Part shown: positions 10,225-19,566 of the stretch, piece by piece
Position numbering within the stretch: position 1 is the first letter of the stretch
Layout of the letters: the number at the start of each line of letters is the position of its first letter
Origin: DATKDP01 sp035546335
Lineage (GTDB): Bacteria; Acidobacteriota; Thermoanaerobaculia; Gp7-AA8
Direction of reading: 5' to 3'
DNA: 34,841 nucleotides
Assembly: GCA_035546335.1 (NCBI GenBank)
Contig: DATKDP010000122.1
Coordinates: forward strand, 1-34,841
Notes under the pieces: generated by a model
Database searches by the model: none
Told to the model about the DNA's origin: nothing
Seen by the model: only the letters and a program-made list of their open reading frames with translations
Position numbers and translations under genes: made by a program

Positions 10225-11478
10225 TCACAACGAATTCCTCCGTTTGCCCGAGATCGTCGCCAGCGCGCGGCTCAGCAGCGAGGACCAGCCGAACGCCGCG
10301 ACCAGAATCAGTCCCGGCATGGTGACGAAAACATACTTCTCCCATGCGAGTGGCAGCCAGAGTGCCGTGGCCAGGGCCAGGGTTCCAGCCCAGAGAAGGC
10401 CGAAGACGAGTCGGGCTCGATCTCGCCGAGCCAGAACGGAGGCGAGTGCGGTCAGCCAACCGATCGCGATCAGCTTGCCGGCAATTCCGCTGAAAGCGAT
10501 GCTGCCGAAATAGACGAACCGGGCTCTCACTCCACGCAGGCGCATCGACTCCGGAACGGAAGCCATCACCGCCTGGACATCCCGATACTGCGCCGCATAG
10601 CGATGGACGGGACGAACGAGCAGAAGAGTATCAGGCGCAACCGTGACAGCGATGTTCGAGCCAGAACGAGGAGCCGACCAGTAGAAGGGATTGAGTGCCG
10701 TGGCGCCGACGAAGAATGCGATCGTGACCACGGCGAGAAGTCGAATCGTGTCCCACACTCCGCGTAGCCTCGATGCCGCGCCGATGATCAGCCAGGCGCT
10801 CAGAAGCGCGAGGAAGCCGTTGAGCCGCACCTGGAAGGCGATCGCGCAGGCGATTCCGGCGAGCGCGCCCAGGGTGATCGACCGCACGAGACGTTCGTCG
10901 CGAGTACGCCAGAGCATCCAGAGAGGGATCGCGCTGACGAGCACGACGAGGGCCTGCAGCGCGTCGAAGATCGCCGTGCGCGCCACGGTGATCGTCAGAA
11001 AGTGGCGGAAGAGAAGAACGATCGCAATTCCTGCCGCGAGTGGTCCGCACGCCCGCAGGGACAGCCACGTCAGAATGCCGGCGATGGCAGCGACCGAAAC
11101 GAGACTCACGAGTCTCGCAGCCTTCAGCATGCGACCGTACTGTTCCTCCCGCCCCTCCGGCGGAAGGAACCGAGAGCCGGTCCATCGCGCTTCCGGATCC
11201 GTCGGGAGCTCTTCGCCGCCTGCGAGGATCGCGAGCCCGAAGATCCATTTCCCGAGGTGCGGATTCGTTCGCGCGACAGGGGTGGCGAACCAGTCGGGAT
11301 GCGCGAAGTCGCCATCCAGCGCAAGGCGCAGAAAGTAGGTTTCCGCCACCTTGTGTGCCTCGTCTCCGCTCCAATCGCCGCTCAGGTCGAGTGTGATCGA
11401 GAAAAAAACCAGGGATGCTACGGCAACGGCCGCCGATACGACGAGCGTCAGTGCGCGGTTCGATCCGAAGGGGCTCAT
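10225..11478 (-). CDS. GT39-like (ArnT/PMT-type) integral membrane glycosyltransferase
   Basis: Protein of 417 residues from ATG 11478, which overlaps the upstream stop codon (ATGA). A longer same-frame reading upstream has no membrane protein character and is antisense to nothing but the preceding gene, so I reject it. An N-terminal TM segment is followed by DLSGDWSGDEAHKVAETYFL, where Asp39-Glu40 matches the DE motif in the first periplasmic loop of GT-C enzymes. About nine further TM segments follow. Members use polyprenyl-phosphate sugars and transfer them outside the cytoplasm to lipid A, proteins or glycans. It is probably co-transcribed with the 11475-13418 gene. Confidence 0.8.
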   Translation of the reverse strand: MSPFGSNRALTLVVSAAVAVASLVFFSITLDLSGDWSGDEAHKVAETYFLRLALDGDFAHPDWFATPVARTNPHLGKWIFGLAILAGGEELPTDPEARWTGSRFLPPEGREEQYGRMLKAARLVSLVSVAAIAGILTWLSLRACGPLAAGIAIVLLFRHFLTITVARTAIFDALQALVVLVSAIPLWMLWRTRDERLVRSITLGALAGIACAIAFQVRLNGFLALLSAWLIIGAASRLRGVWDTIRLLAVVTIAFFVGATALNPFYWSAPRSGSNIAVTVAPDTLLLVRPVHRYAAQYRDVQAVMASVPESMRLRGVRARFVYFGSIAFSGIAGKLIAIGWLTALASVLARRDRARLVFGLLWAGTLALATALWLPLAWEKYVFVTMPGLILVAAFGWSSLLSRALATISGKRRNSL

Positions 11479-13418
11479 GCGTTCCCTATGACTTCGTCGT
11501 TCGCCCTGGCCGGCTCGGATCGCATGAACGGTAGTGCCGGCAGATACAGAAGAGAAGACAGCACGGCGACCATCAGGACGCGCTCGTATGAGATCTCCAT
11601 GTGACGAACCGGATCCTCGCGTGAGAAAACATAGACGCAGGACATGGCAGCCGTGTAGAGAAGGACTCCGGCAGGGATGATGAGATCGAGAGCGATTCGT
11701 CGAGCCGCCAGTCGCGCGACGAGCACGGCAGGAATCGCCACGCCGAGGACGATCCAGAAGTTGCTCGCCAGGAGAATCTTCAGTCCCGCCTGAGCCAGCT
11801 CCGGCAGGAGGGTCAGTCCCGAGGCGAACGACTCGCGGCTCACTTCCTTGAAGTCGAATCGCGGATTGATTGCGAGGCGGATCTGCAGAATCTTCCAGAC
11901 TGCGAACGGAGCGAGAGCGGCGCCGAGAACGAGTGCGTCTCGCAGAATCATCGCTCGCGAGCGCCGCGTCGCGTGTGCCGACCATGCGTACCAGGGAAGG
12001 ACGATGAGGGGAACGGCGAGCATGGCTTCGTTCTTGACGAAGAAAAGCGAGCCCGCGAGAAAGAGGCCGGCACGCGTGAAATGCGGCCGCTCGAGTGCGA
12101 CTCCTGCGAGCATCGAGGCCATCGCCAGACCGATGATCGGAACGAAGAAGACCTCTCCGGCCGTCGGTTTGCCGAGAAACAGCGGAAGCGCGAAGGCCAC
12201 GACGGCGGGAATGGCAATCGAGAGGACATTCGACTCCTTCCGCCAGATCTCTCGCATCAGCAGGAGGCATGAGAGCATCAATGTCCCCAGCAGCAGCCGG
12301 TAGATCAGGACAGCGTGGTGCCATGCGATGCCGAAGGAGATTCCCTCGTTCGAAGGCACACCGGCCGCGCCGAGCATCGTCGAGATCGCGATCGGAAATC
12401 CGGGAGGGTAGCCGGCTTCGTGCCCTTCACCGAAGTGCTCGTCGAGCAGCCGCAGATCGACGCCTCCGATCTCGTGATGCACCCTGGCTGCCGGAATCCA
12501 GTGCGTGAACAGATCGCCATCGAAATCGAGTCTGAGCAGCGTGAATCCGTAGTAACCGGCGATCACCACGATGCCCGCTACGAGGTATCGTGGGCTGCGC
12601 GGCACAGGGGAAGAATGCGACTGCCGGCCGAGTGCGAGCAGCAAAGAGGCGAGGCAGATCTCGAGCAGGTGAGCGACGGTCACGCCGTTTGTCGTGACGA
12701 AACCGAGGAAGTACGTCAGTCCCGAATGAAGGGTGAAAAAGATGGCGACTCCGACCGCTGTCCCCGCTGCCGAGATTCCGCCTGTGACGATCCGCGAGAT
12801 GGCGAGGGCGACGACGAAGAGGGCGAAGAGTAGGAGAGCGATTCCGGCGAAGGAGCGGAGATCGCCGTGCCACCGCGGACCTTCGAGCATCGGTGGTGGC
12901 GGTCGCATCACCGCGATCGCCTGGCCGTCGATTTCCGAGAGACGGGAGAGCAGAGCCGCGCGCAGCGCTTCATCGGCCACGACGAAGAGAGCGGGGGCGA
13001 GAAACTCCTTCTTCTCGTTTTCCGAAAGGGGGCGCGATTCTCCCGGAGCGAGAGCATGGATCACGCCCGCTGCATCGCAGACGAGATCCGGCTGCCACAC
13101 TCCCTGCGTGTGGCCCTCGGCGAGGACCATCCAGGCCGCTTTGGTGCGGGGGGGCGCGAGCAGATCGATGCCGTACCGCGCCCGATGCCCGCTCTGCCAG
13201 TCGTTCGACGCACTGGCATGGACGAGCCGGCTCCTGGACGTGATTCGCGAGACGTCGGCAAGGGGAAGCGTCGGCCCGAATGCCTTGGCGTCGAATCGGA
13301 CTGGAGAGAGGGAAGCGATCGCAGAGATGACAGCCGTGGCGACGAGCGCGAGCGCGGCCGCGGCGCCGATCGAGCGCAGCCGGCCCGAGCGGCCGGTCGT
13401 TCGGTGAAGGAAGCTCAT
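11475..13418 (-). CDS. Large polytopic membrane protein, GT-C-like, function unknown
   Basis: Protein of 647 residues from ATG 13418 (655 from ATG 13442; neither has a clear ribosome site). After one TM helix (about residues 18-38) comes a periplasmic-looking domain of roughly 140 residues, then about twelve TM segments. The section DFDGDLFTHWIPAARVHH and later GYPPGFPIA recalls the acidic and YPP loops of GT-C glycosyltransferases, but I cannot assign it to a named family. It starts the minus-strand run that includes the GT39-like, ligase-like, GT4 and GT2 genes, and its stop overlaps the next start by ATGA. Divergent from the gene at 13485 across a 66-bp gap that must hold both promoters. 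Confidence 0.75.
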   Translation of the reverse strand: MSFLHRTTGRSGRLRSIGAAAALALVATAVISAIASLSPVRFDAKAFGPTLPLADVSRITSRSRLVHASASNDWQSGHRARYGIDLLAPPRTKAAWMVLAEGHTQGVWQPDLVCDAAGVIHALAPGESRPLSENEKKEFLAPALFVVADEALRAALLSRLSEIDGQAIAVMRPPPPMLEGPRWHGDLRSFAGIALLLFALFVVALAISRIVTGGISAAGTAVGVAIFFTLHSGLTYFLGFVTTNGVTVAHLLEICLASLLLALGRQSHSSPVPRSPRYLVAGIVVIAGYYGFTLLRLDFDGDLFTHWIPAARVHHEIGGVDLRLLDEHFGEGHEAGYPPGFPIAISTMLGAAGVPSNEGISFGIAWHHAVLIYRLLLGTLMLSCLLLMREIWRKESNVLSIAIPAVVAFALPLFLGKPTAGEVFFVPIIGLAMASMLAGVALERPHFTRAGLFLAGSLFFVKNEAMLAVPLIVLPWYAWSAHATRRSRAMILRDALVLGAALAPFAVWKILQIRLAINPRFDFKEVSRESFASGLTLLPELAQAGLKILLASNFWIVLGVAIPAVLVARLAARRIALDLIIPAGVLLYTAAMSCVYVFSREDPVRHMEISYERVLMVAVLSSLLYLPALPFMRSEPARANDEVIGNA

Positions 13419-13484
13419 GACGGATCCGTCGCGGTCGAGCATAGCATTGACAACCGGCGATCGTCCGGCGAGGATCAGCGCCTG

Positions 13485-14942
13485 ATGTCGATCGGTTCGC
13501 CCTCACCGGATCGGCGGAGTCCCGGACATGGCTGGTTCGCCGTCGCCGGAGTCGCGGTCCTCGCTTTCGCAGCCGTTCTGCGACTCGACCGGCTCGACGC
13601 CGCGTTGTTCTGGGACGAGCTGTGGGTCGTCGAGCTCATGCGCGCCGGTCCGTACGTTCCTCATTTCAATCCCATGCCGCCGCTGTTCTTCTGGATGGTG
13701 AAAGCTGCCAGCGCTCTGCTCGGCTTCAGCGACGTGGCGCTGCACGTGACACCGTTCGTGATCGGCGTAGCGCTCGTCGCCGCACCGCTGGCACTTCGCG
13801 GACTCCTGCCCGGATCCCTGGAGCGAACGGAAGCGTTCATCTGGACATGGCTGCTCGCCTTCTCGAGTCCTGTGATCTATTACTCGGCGCGGCTCAAGCA
13901 GTACTCGCTGGAGGCGCTGGCGTCTCTGCTGCTCATCGGCCTCTGTCTCTGGTGCGTGAGCGAGATTCATTCGAAAAAGCGAATGATCGTTTTTTTCGCC
14001 AGCGCATCGGTAGCCATGCTGCTCCTTCACACGCCGGTCTTTCTTTTTCCCGGGTGTGTCGCGGCGCTGTTGCTCGCGGTTTGGTTGGCCGGCCGCATGG
14101 CAACGCATTTCCCGTGGGCCCTGGCCGGCCGCGTGGCCGCGGGGTCGGTAATCACGTCGCTTTGTTTCGTGGCCGCCTACTTCGGATATTTGAAGCCTTC
14201 ACCCGAAATGCGATATCCCGACCCCATGTACGAGTTCTGGGCGCATCTCTTTTTCGATGGTCGGTGGAGTTTCGTCGAAGAATGGTCGCGGATCTGGGTC
14301 GGTCAGATGCTGAATCTGGTCAAGTTCTTCTGGCTCGCTGCTGCGATCGCGATCGCAATCTGGATCGCGAGAGCCGTGATTCGGAGAGACGTCGTCGAGC
14401 TGGCGAAGGTGGTTGTCGGATCGCTGCCTGTTCTCAGTCTCCTTGCCGCGAGCTGGCTGCGACTTTATCCGTATGGCGAGGTGCGCCTCATGCTCTTCCT
14501 CGCTCCTGGTCTGTATCTGCTCGTTGCTGCCTCATCAATGGAGTTGATGCGAGCGCTGCCTCGCCTGGCGTTCACCGGCCTTACGATTCTTTTGGTCACC
14601 TTTCTCGTCCAGCAGGTCGTTCGGGATCCGCATGCACAGTATTTCGGAGCCACGGATCTCCGACCGCTCTATGATTTCGTTGGTGGGAGCCATCGATCGC
14701 GCGAGCCGATTCTGAGTGCCCCGGCCGACGCGAAGGTTCTCGGCTGGTATTACCCAAGGCTCGCTCTGCTGATCAGTGTGGGATCTCCCGAGGATGCGAC
14801 CCCGGAGCGTCTCGGAGATGCCGAGGGATTCTGGACGGTGGCGCGTCCTGACGCGGGTCGGCCGCAGACGGACCAATACACACTCGAGAGTCAGCTCGAC
14901 GTTGGAAGCGTAAGGGCATCGCACTACAGAAGAAGAAAATGA
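13485..14942 (+). CDS. GT39-like integral membrane glycosyltransferase
   Basis: Protein of 485 residues from ATG 13485, preceded by GAGGA about ten bases upstream. The same frame is open upstream, but that part is arginine-rich and antisense to the divergent gene. The first TM helix (about 17-34) leads into LDAALFWDELWVVELM with Asp44-Glu45, the GT-C DE motif. Some nine TM helices and a short C-terminal periplasmic domain with ARPDAGRPQTDQYTLE follow. It ends in an ATGA overlap with the GT4 gene at 14939, so the two are coupled. It likely takes a polyprenyl-phosphate-linked sugar; acceptor unknown. Confidence 0.8.
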   Translation: MSIGSPSPDRRSPGHGWFAVAGVAVLAFAAVLRLDRLDAALFWDELWVVELMRAGPYVPHFNPMPPLFFWMVKAASALLGFSDVALHVTPFVIGVALVAAPLALRGLLPGSLERTEAFIWTWLLAFSSPVIYYSARLKQYSLEALASLLLIGLCLWCVSEIHSKKRMIVFFASASVAMLLLHTPVFLFPGCVAALLLAVWLAGRMATHFPWALAGRVAAGSVITSLCFVAAYFGYLKPSPEMRYPDPMYEFWAHLFFDGRWSFVEEWSRIWVGQMLNLVKFFWLAAAIAIAIWIARAVIRRDVVELAKVVVGSLPVLSLLAASWLRLYPYGEVRLMLFLAPGLYLLVAASSMELMRALPRLAFTGLTILLVTFLVQQVVRDPHAQYFGATDLRPLYDFVGGSHRSREPILSAPADAKVLGWYYPRLALLISVGSPEDATPERLGDAEGFWTVARPDAGRPQTDQYTLESQLDVGSVRASHYRRRK

Positions 14943-16174
14943 GCCGTCCCGCGATCCTCTTCTGCAGCCAGGCGGCGCACGTGGGCGGCGGCGTCGAGAC
15001 GTGGCTCGAATCGCTCGACCGCGCGCTCACCGCGCGCGGATGGCGGGTGGTGGTCGCGCTCGCACGCGGGCGATTTCACGATCCCGATCGCTATCGAGCC
15101 CACCACCATCATCCCGAGACGATCGAACTGGACGGACGTTCCGGGCTGCGTGAGGAGCGCATCGGCTCTCTCCTCGAAGCCTTCGAGAGCATCGAGCCCG
15201 ACATCGTCGTTCCGGTGAACCTCGTCGACGCCCTCGCCGCTGCCTCTTGGGCGAAGAGCCGCGGCTCCCCGCTTCGCATCGTCACCTGCATCCACTCGCA
15301 GCACGATGATCGCCTCGAGCAGATCCGATCGTTCGCTCGCTTCGTCGATCTCGCGACGAGCGTGTCGCGGCGGATGTTCGCGCTCCTCCAAACGATCATC
15401 GAGGATCCGGCTCGCACAGCGCACATTCCGACGGGCGTCCCCGAGCCCGCCTCGCCGTCGCCTCCTCGCGATCATCTCCGGCGTCTGCTCTTCGCCGGGC
15501 GACTCGATCCCGGTGAGAAACGCGCTGTCGACATCATCCAGCTCGTCAGGGGCCTGTCGGTGTCGGCTGTCATCGTGGAGATCGCGGGCGAAGGCCCCGC
15601 GCGTGCGATGCTCGAGGAACAACTCGCCGCCGAGACCGCCTCGGGGAAGGTCGTCTTCCGAGGATCGCTGACGCGGAACGAGTTGTACACGAGCGTCTAT
15701 CCGCGCGCCGATGCGCTCATCCTCTTCTCGGAAGCGGAAGCCGGACCGATCGTCGCCTGGGAGGCAATGGTTCATGGAGTCGTTCCGATCGTTTCCGATT
15801 TCGTCGGACGCGAGGAGGAAGGGGTGCTGCGCGACGGCTTCAATGCCATAGTGTTTCCCGTCGGCGACGTGGCGACTGCGGTCCGTGTCGTGCTTCGCTG
15901 CACGGCCCCCGGCTCGCTGACTCCTCTCTCGTCGGAGGCGATGCGGATCCCCGCGGAGTACCGGGAGCCGCAGTTCGCGCGGCGATGGGATGCAGTGCTT
16001 CGCCGGTGTCTCGAGCTTCCTGCAGTGATCGGCACAGGCAGAGATCTGCCGCCGCTCGTCTCGCCCGGCAGACTCGCGCGCTTCGGCCTCGGCGGTCGCG
16101 CGATGAGGCAGATCCGTCGCATGGCCGGCCGTCGCTACGAGCACGCCGAACCGGGCTCGGAGTGGCCGCACTGA
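14939..16174 (+). CDS. Glycosyltransferase family 4
   Basis: Protein of 411 residues. N-terminus SRPAILFCSQAAHVGGGVETWL has the GT4 glycine-rich loop. The C-terminal domain shows RRLLFAGRLDPGEKRAVDII, a donor-binding segment, and EX7E in EAGPIVAWEAMVHGVVPIV. The start codon overlaps the stop of the membrane glycosyltransferase (ATGA). The extra 60 residues after the catalytic domain are basic (SPGRLARFGLGGRAMRQIRR), perhaps for contact with the membrane. It is likely cytoplasmic and transfers a nucleotide-activated sugar; specificity cannot be read. Confidence 0.9.
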   Translation: MSRPAILFCSQAAHVGGGVETWLESLDRALTARGWRVVVALARGRFHDPDRYRAHHHHPETIELDGRSGLREERIGSLLEAFESIEPDIVVPVNLVDALAAASWAKSRGSPLRIVTCIHSQHDDRLEQIRSFARFVDLATSVSRRMFALLQTIIEDPARTAHIPTGVPEPASPSPPRDHLRRLLFAGRLDPGEKRAVDIIQLVRGLSVSAVIVEIAGEGPARAMLEEQLAAETASGKVVFRGSLTRNELYTSVYPRADALILFSEAEAGPIVAWEAMVHGVVPIVSDFVGREEEGVLRDGFNAIVFPVGDVATAVRVVLRCTAPGSLTPLSSEAMRIPAEYREPQFARRWDAVLRRCLELPAVIGTGRDLPPLVSPGRLARFGLGGRAMRQIRRMAGRRYEHAEPGSEWPH

Positions 16175-16188
16175 TTCCGGCGTTCGCA

Positions 16189-16219
16189 GATCTTCCATTT
16201 TCCTCTCACCAGGAAGATC
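16189..16219. terminator. Weak hairpin between convergent genes
   Basis: GATCTTCC at 16189-16196 can pair with GGAAGATC at 16212-16219 across a 15-nt loop, in the 68-bp gap between two convergent genes. A bidirectional terminator is plausible from position, but the loop is long and no proper T-run follows, so support is weak. Confidence 0.25.
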
Positions 16220-16242
16220 CGGACGCTGCGGAGTAAATTCAT

Positions 16243-17808
16243 TCATTTGCAGGAGATCCTCCGTTCCACGATGACGTTCTCGTACGCTGCCGCTCGATTC
16301 GCAGGGCGCCATATTCGATCCTGTCTCGTCTGGATTTCTAGAAAATGACTCGGGAACACCAAGATGTCGAAAGCCTCTCCCACGTGCGCCCTGGCGCAGT
16401 CAGTTTCCAGCAAACCTCCAGCAACGACCCAGATCGCTCCACCTGACTCGATAGTCTGTCGGAAGCGCTGATTCACGATCGGCCACCAACTGGAGTCCGT
16501 GTGAGCGGCCCGAAATAGATCGTAGCGATGCCATCGATGGTCCTCGAGGGGAGGGAGTGTCATCCACTCCGCAGAGCCGTGATAGTACCGCTGGAAACTG
16601 ATGCCGAGCTCCCACTCGCGCACCAAAATAAGATCGCTCTGTTGAGCCTTGTCATGGAGCTCAAGCGCCACAGCATCGATGTTGGTCTGCGGAACTGCCA
16701 GAAGAAGCTGAACGGGAGCGAACATCATCACAGCGAGTATCGCCGCTGCGATCGCATAGGCCGCGGAATGCGGTGGGACCGTACCCTGCTGCAAAATCAC
16801 GTCGCAGCAGATCGCCACGAGCAAGAGCATGCTCACGAAGTACCAGGGGTGGGTGTAGTAGCCGAGCATGAGGAGGAAGAATGTGTAGCCGACGAGACCG
16901 GTCAGCAAGGTGACGCCTCCGAAAATGACGGCATCGCTTCGGTCCGGCTCCAGCTTCACGAGACCAGCAACGTGTGAAATGAGGATCCCCGCCGCGACAG
17001 CCAGAAATGCGACCCAGATGGCGCGCAGATGTGGTCCACCATGCGCCATGACATCAGTCAACGTACCCCACAACAATGAGCCATCGACCCCATGGCGAAG
17101 GCTGGCGTTCCATGAGCTGACTGCCCGACTCGCAGGAATGTAGATCAGCATCGACATCGCCATTGCTGTTCCAATCGAGATCAGGGCGATCGCGTTCCGG
17201 CGCCGCCCGTTGCGGAGACACACGACCAGCGCACCAACCGATGTTGCTCCGACCAGAATGACGTTGTAATAGCTGGTATGAATGGCGAGGAGGGCGAGTG
17301 CACCAGCGGCCGTCGTTTTCGCCGCCGTCGGGTGCTTCGTTGCCTGCCAGATCTGTCCGAAGGCAAAGCTGAACAGAATCATCCCGAGGCCGTGTCCGCG
17401 GATCGAATCGCCGTAGCGAATGAGAATCGCGTTCATGGACACGAGAAGGAGAGAAATGAGTGGCGCGTTGCTCCCGACCCGTCTTGCAGCGAACCAGAGC
17501 GCCGGCGCAAGGGCCATCCCAAACGTCAACCCCATCAGCCGAAGCGAGACGTCGCTCTCCCCAGGGCCGAGATGAGTCCATGACCTCAACGCCAGAGGCC
17601 ACACAATCGGGAAGGACTCGAACTGGAGAGCACGCCACAACTCGCCCATGGAAGCCGTCGTTGCAATGCCGAGGCTCGTTGCTTCATCCCTCCACAAGGC
17701 GCCGGCGTGAGTGCTGAACTCCCAATGAAGCCCCCAGCTCAGAAGCACCAGGAAGAGTCCGGCCGTTAGTTCGGATTGGCGCCGCAAGGGATCAAGCGAT
17801 GGCGTCAT
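16243..17808 (-). CDS. GT39-like integral membrane glycosyltransferase
   Basis: Protein of 521 residues. TM1 is at about residues 15-28, followed by GALWRDEATSLGIAT with Asp41-Glu42, the GT-C DE motif, then about nine more TM segments and a soluble C-terminal domain (from about residue 385) containing SDLILVREWELGISFQRYYHG and GGAIWVVAGG. This layout, a polytopic part plus a periplasmic end domain, is common in uncharacterised PMT-type bacterial enzymes. The start overlaps the previous stop (ATGA). Its base composition looks lower in GC than its partner upstream: 32 of 60 in the line at 16681 against 43 of 60 at 18781, by hand count. Confidence 0.8.
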   Translation of the reverse strand: MTPSLDPLRRQSELTAGLFLVLLSWGLHWEFSTHAGALWRDEATSLGIATTASMGELWRALQFESFPIVWPLALRSWTHLGPGESDVSLRLMGLTFGMALAPALWFAARRVGSNAPLISLLLVSMNAILIRYGDSIRGHGLGMILFSFAFGQIWQATKHPTAAKTTAAGALALLAIHTSYYNVILVGATSVGALVVCLRNGRRRNAIALISIGTAMAMSMLIYIPASRAVSSWNASLRHGVDGSLLWGTLTDVMAHGGPHLRAIWVAFLAVAAGILISHVAGLVKLEPDRSDAVIFGGVTLLTGLVGYTFFLLMLGYYTHPWYFVSMLLLVAICCDVILQQGTVPPHSAAYAIAAAILAVMMFAPVQLLLAVPQTNIDAVALELHDKAQQSDLILVREWELGISFQRYYHGSAEWMTLPPLEDHRWHRYDLFRAAHTDSSWWPIVNQRFRQTIESGGAIWVVAGGLLETDCARAHVGEAFDILVFPSHFLEIQTRQDRIWRPANRAAAYENVIVERRISCK

Positions 17809-19271
17809 ACTGTCTCACATGCATCACGACGCGCCGCTGTTCGCATCAGGAGGACAAGCCCGAGTAGCATCAAAACCAGGATCGGAGCGAGACTCCACGC
17901 CGACCCCGATCCGAAGAGCAACTCCCCCCAGTTGAAGCCGTCCTGCGAGATCGAGACTCGCCCCCCCGCGAGCCACGGCATCCGCTCCCGATCGGCCTCT
18001 CCCGTCACCAGCGCCGGGTAGATGTGCTCCCCGAGGGGATCGCGGACCGGCTCCCACGGAAGGGGATCGACCGCCGTCGCCGCGAAGTTGTTCGCGAACG
18101 AGACGATCGCGAGCACGATCACCAGCGCCGTTACGATTCGTCGGCGGCGAGCGCCTTCGATTCCGAGCGCCGACAATAGCCCGATACCGAGAAACGGCAT
18201 GAGCGGCACGAGATACCGGGGGCCGATCGCACTGCCGCCAGACCATCCGTTGAATGTGATGTTGAACGCGAAGAAGAGAAATCCCGTCGCGGCGATGAAG
18301 GCGAGTGCCGGCCGCTCGCGCCCGGCGCGCCACGCGCGCACGAGCCCCCATACGCCAAAGAGCAGGATCGGCGAGAGGTAGAAGAGGCCGCGGTAGGGGG
18401 AGATCGTGATTCCGATCAGCGCATCGGCGGAGGGAGGTTTGATGATTCCCATCCACGCCTTCTCGGAAACGAAGATCTCGTGCGCGGTGATCGGATTGCG
18501 AAAGATCGTTCCGAAGAGCTGCACCTGGTACCAGGCGAGCAGCAGCAGCGGCGGAAACGCGCCGCGGAGATGGGCGGCGACTCGCCGCAACCGCCCAGGA
18601 CGCGGGAGAGCGACGAGCAGAGTCGTCAGTCCGACCACCGGCAGGCAGAGGTAATTCAGCAGCGCGGCGAGCCCGCTGAACGCTCCGGATGCCGCCGCAG
18701 ATCCCGCTCCATCGCGCCGCGCGAGCATGAGAGCTGCGAGAAGGACGGCGGCGTTCGGGACGTGCGCGACGAGGACGGTCGCGTAAGGGAGCAACGGAGT
18801 CGCGAGCGCCGTCAGGAGTGCGGCCAGCACCGCAGTGCGGTGCGAGACGCCGAGCCTCCTCCGTCCCCAGACGTAGAGCATCGCCGGAATCGCCGCGCCG
18901 GCGACGCCGCAGATCGCGACCGTGCAGAGATACATATTGCGCGCAGCGACCAGCGGGATTCCGGGATCGATTCCTGCGCGGCGCTCGATCGCGTGGATGA
19001 CGGCGTAGGGAGGAACGGCAAGCAGCGACAGCCCTGGTGCCTTGTTCGAATAGACCCGACCCCCGATGTTCGCGATGTCCTCGGTCGTCTCGCGATACGC
19101 GTCGATCCGGAGCGTGCCCCGCTCGACGATCGCGCGTGTGAGGGCGAAGGACGAGCTCTGGTTCCATCCCGTCCCGCCGAAAAACCAGGTGCAGGTGACG
19201 AAGGTGAGCAGAAAGAGCCCCGACGCCAGTCGCCTCTCGATCGGGTCGGGCCCCGCCGTCGCCTTCGGCAT
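17805..19271 (-). CDS. Polytopic membrane protein, GT-C/GT39-like
   Basis: Protein of 488 residues with about eleven TM segments. The N-terminal loop reads NQSSSFALTRAIVERGTLRI followed by GGRVYSNKAPGLSLLAVPPY, a pattern I recognise from a widespread family of uncharacterised membrane glycosyltransferase-like proteins. The usual DE pair is not evident; acidic residues in IDAYRETTEDIA could serve. A late periplasmic loop holds ISQDGFNWGELLFG before the last TM helix. It is the first gene of a two-gene unit with 16243-17808 (ATGA overlap). Its promoter must lie in the 295-bp gap that also holds the palindrome at 19387-19500. Confidence 0.72.
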   Translation of the reverse strand: MPKATAGPDPIERRLASGLFLLTFVTCTWFFGGTGWNQSSSFALTRAIVERGTLRIDAYRETTEDIANIGGRVYSNKAPGLSLLAVPPYAVIHAIERRAGIDPGIPLVAARNMYLCTVAICGVAGAAIPAMLYVWGRRRLGVSHRTAVLAALLTALATPLLPYATVLVAHVPNAAVLLAALMLARRDGAGSAAASGAFSGLAALLNYLCLPVVGLTTLLVALPRPGRLRRVAAHLRGAFPPLLLLAWYQVQLFGTIFRNPITAHEIFVSEKAWMGIIKPPSADALIGITISPYRGLFYLSPILLFGVWGLVRAWRAGRERPALAFIAATGFLFFAFNITFNGWSGGSAIGPRYLVPLMPFLGIGLLSALGIEGARRRRIVTALVIVLAIVSFANNFAATAVDPLPWEPVRDPLGEHIYPALVTGEADRERMPWLAGGRVSISQDGFNWGELLFGSGSAWSLAPILVLMLLGLVLLMRTAARRDACETV

Positions 19272-19386
19272 TCACGGCTCTATACGCCAGCAGACGTTCG
19301 AGAGTCAAAGTATGGAGGGGCGAGGGGTTTCAAACCGCGCGCATTTCGCGAGAGATGCCCCAGAGGAAGTAGGGGCGACGCAAGCA

Positions 19387-19500
19387 CGTCATCCTGAGCG
19401 AGGCGGATGGGTGGGCGTGAGCGAAGGATCTGCGTTCCTAGACGTTGCCGATCGCAGATCCCTCACTCACACCCTCCCGCCACCCTCGCTCAGGATGACG
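19387..19500. repeat. Long imperfect palindrome (MITE-like dispersed repeat)
   Basis: Arms of about 48 bp, 19387-19434 and 19453-19500, form an imperfect inverted repeat with an 18-nt centre. The outer ends read CGTCATCCTGAGCGAG and its complement CTCGCTCAGGATGACG. From general experience, CATCCTGAGCGA-type palindromes recur as dispersed elements in many unrelated bacterial genomes. It lies between divergent genes (stop-free gap 19272-19566), so it could form a hairpin near either transcript's 5-prime end. No terminator T-run is seen. Confidence 0.75.
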
Positions 19501-19566
19501 GCACGGACTATGTGGCTGAACTTCTGTGCGTCTCCGCCAACCGCGTTGTGCAACAATTCCAGCCGA

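Noticed and set aside
11479..12324. Long upstream extension of the GT39-like gene that ends at 10225
   Set aside because: The extension overlaps the supported membrane gene 11475-13418 in another frame, is arginine- and serine-rich, and the ATGA overlap at 11478 gives a natural start.
13447..13475. TTGACA at 13447 as the -35 box for the gene at 13485
   Set aside because: At 17 bp spacing the -10 would be GAGGAT, a poor match that also overlaps the ribosome binding site and would leave almost no leader.
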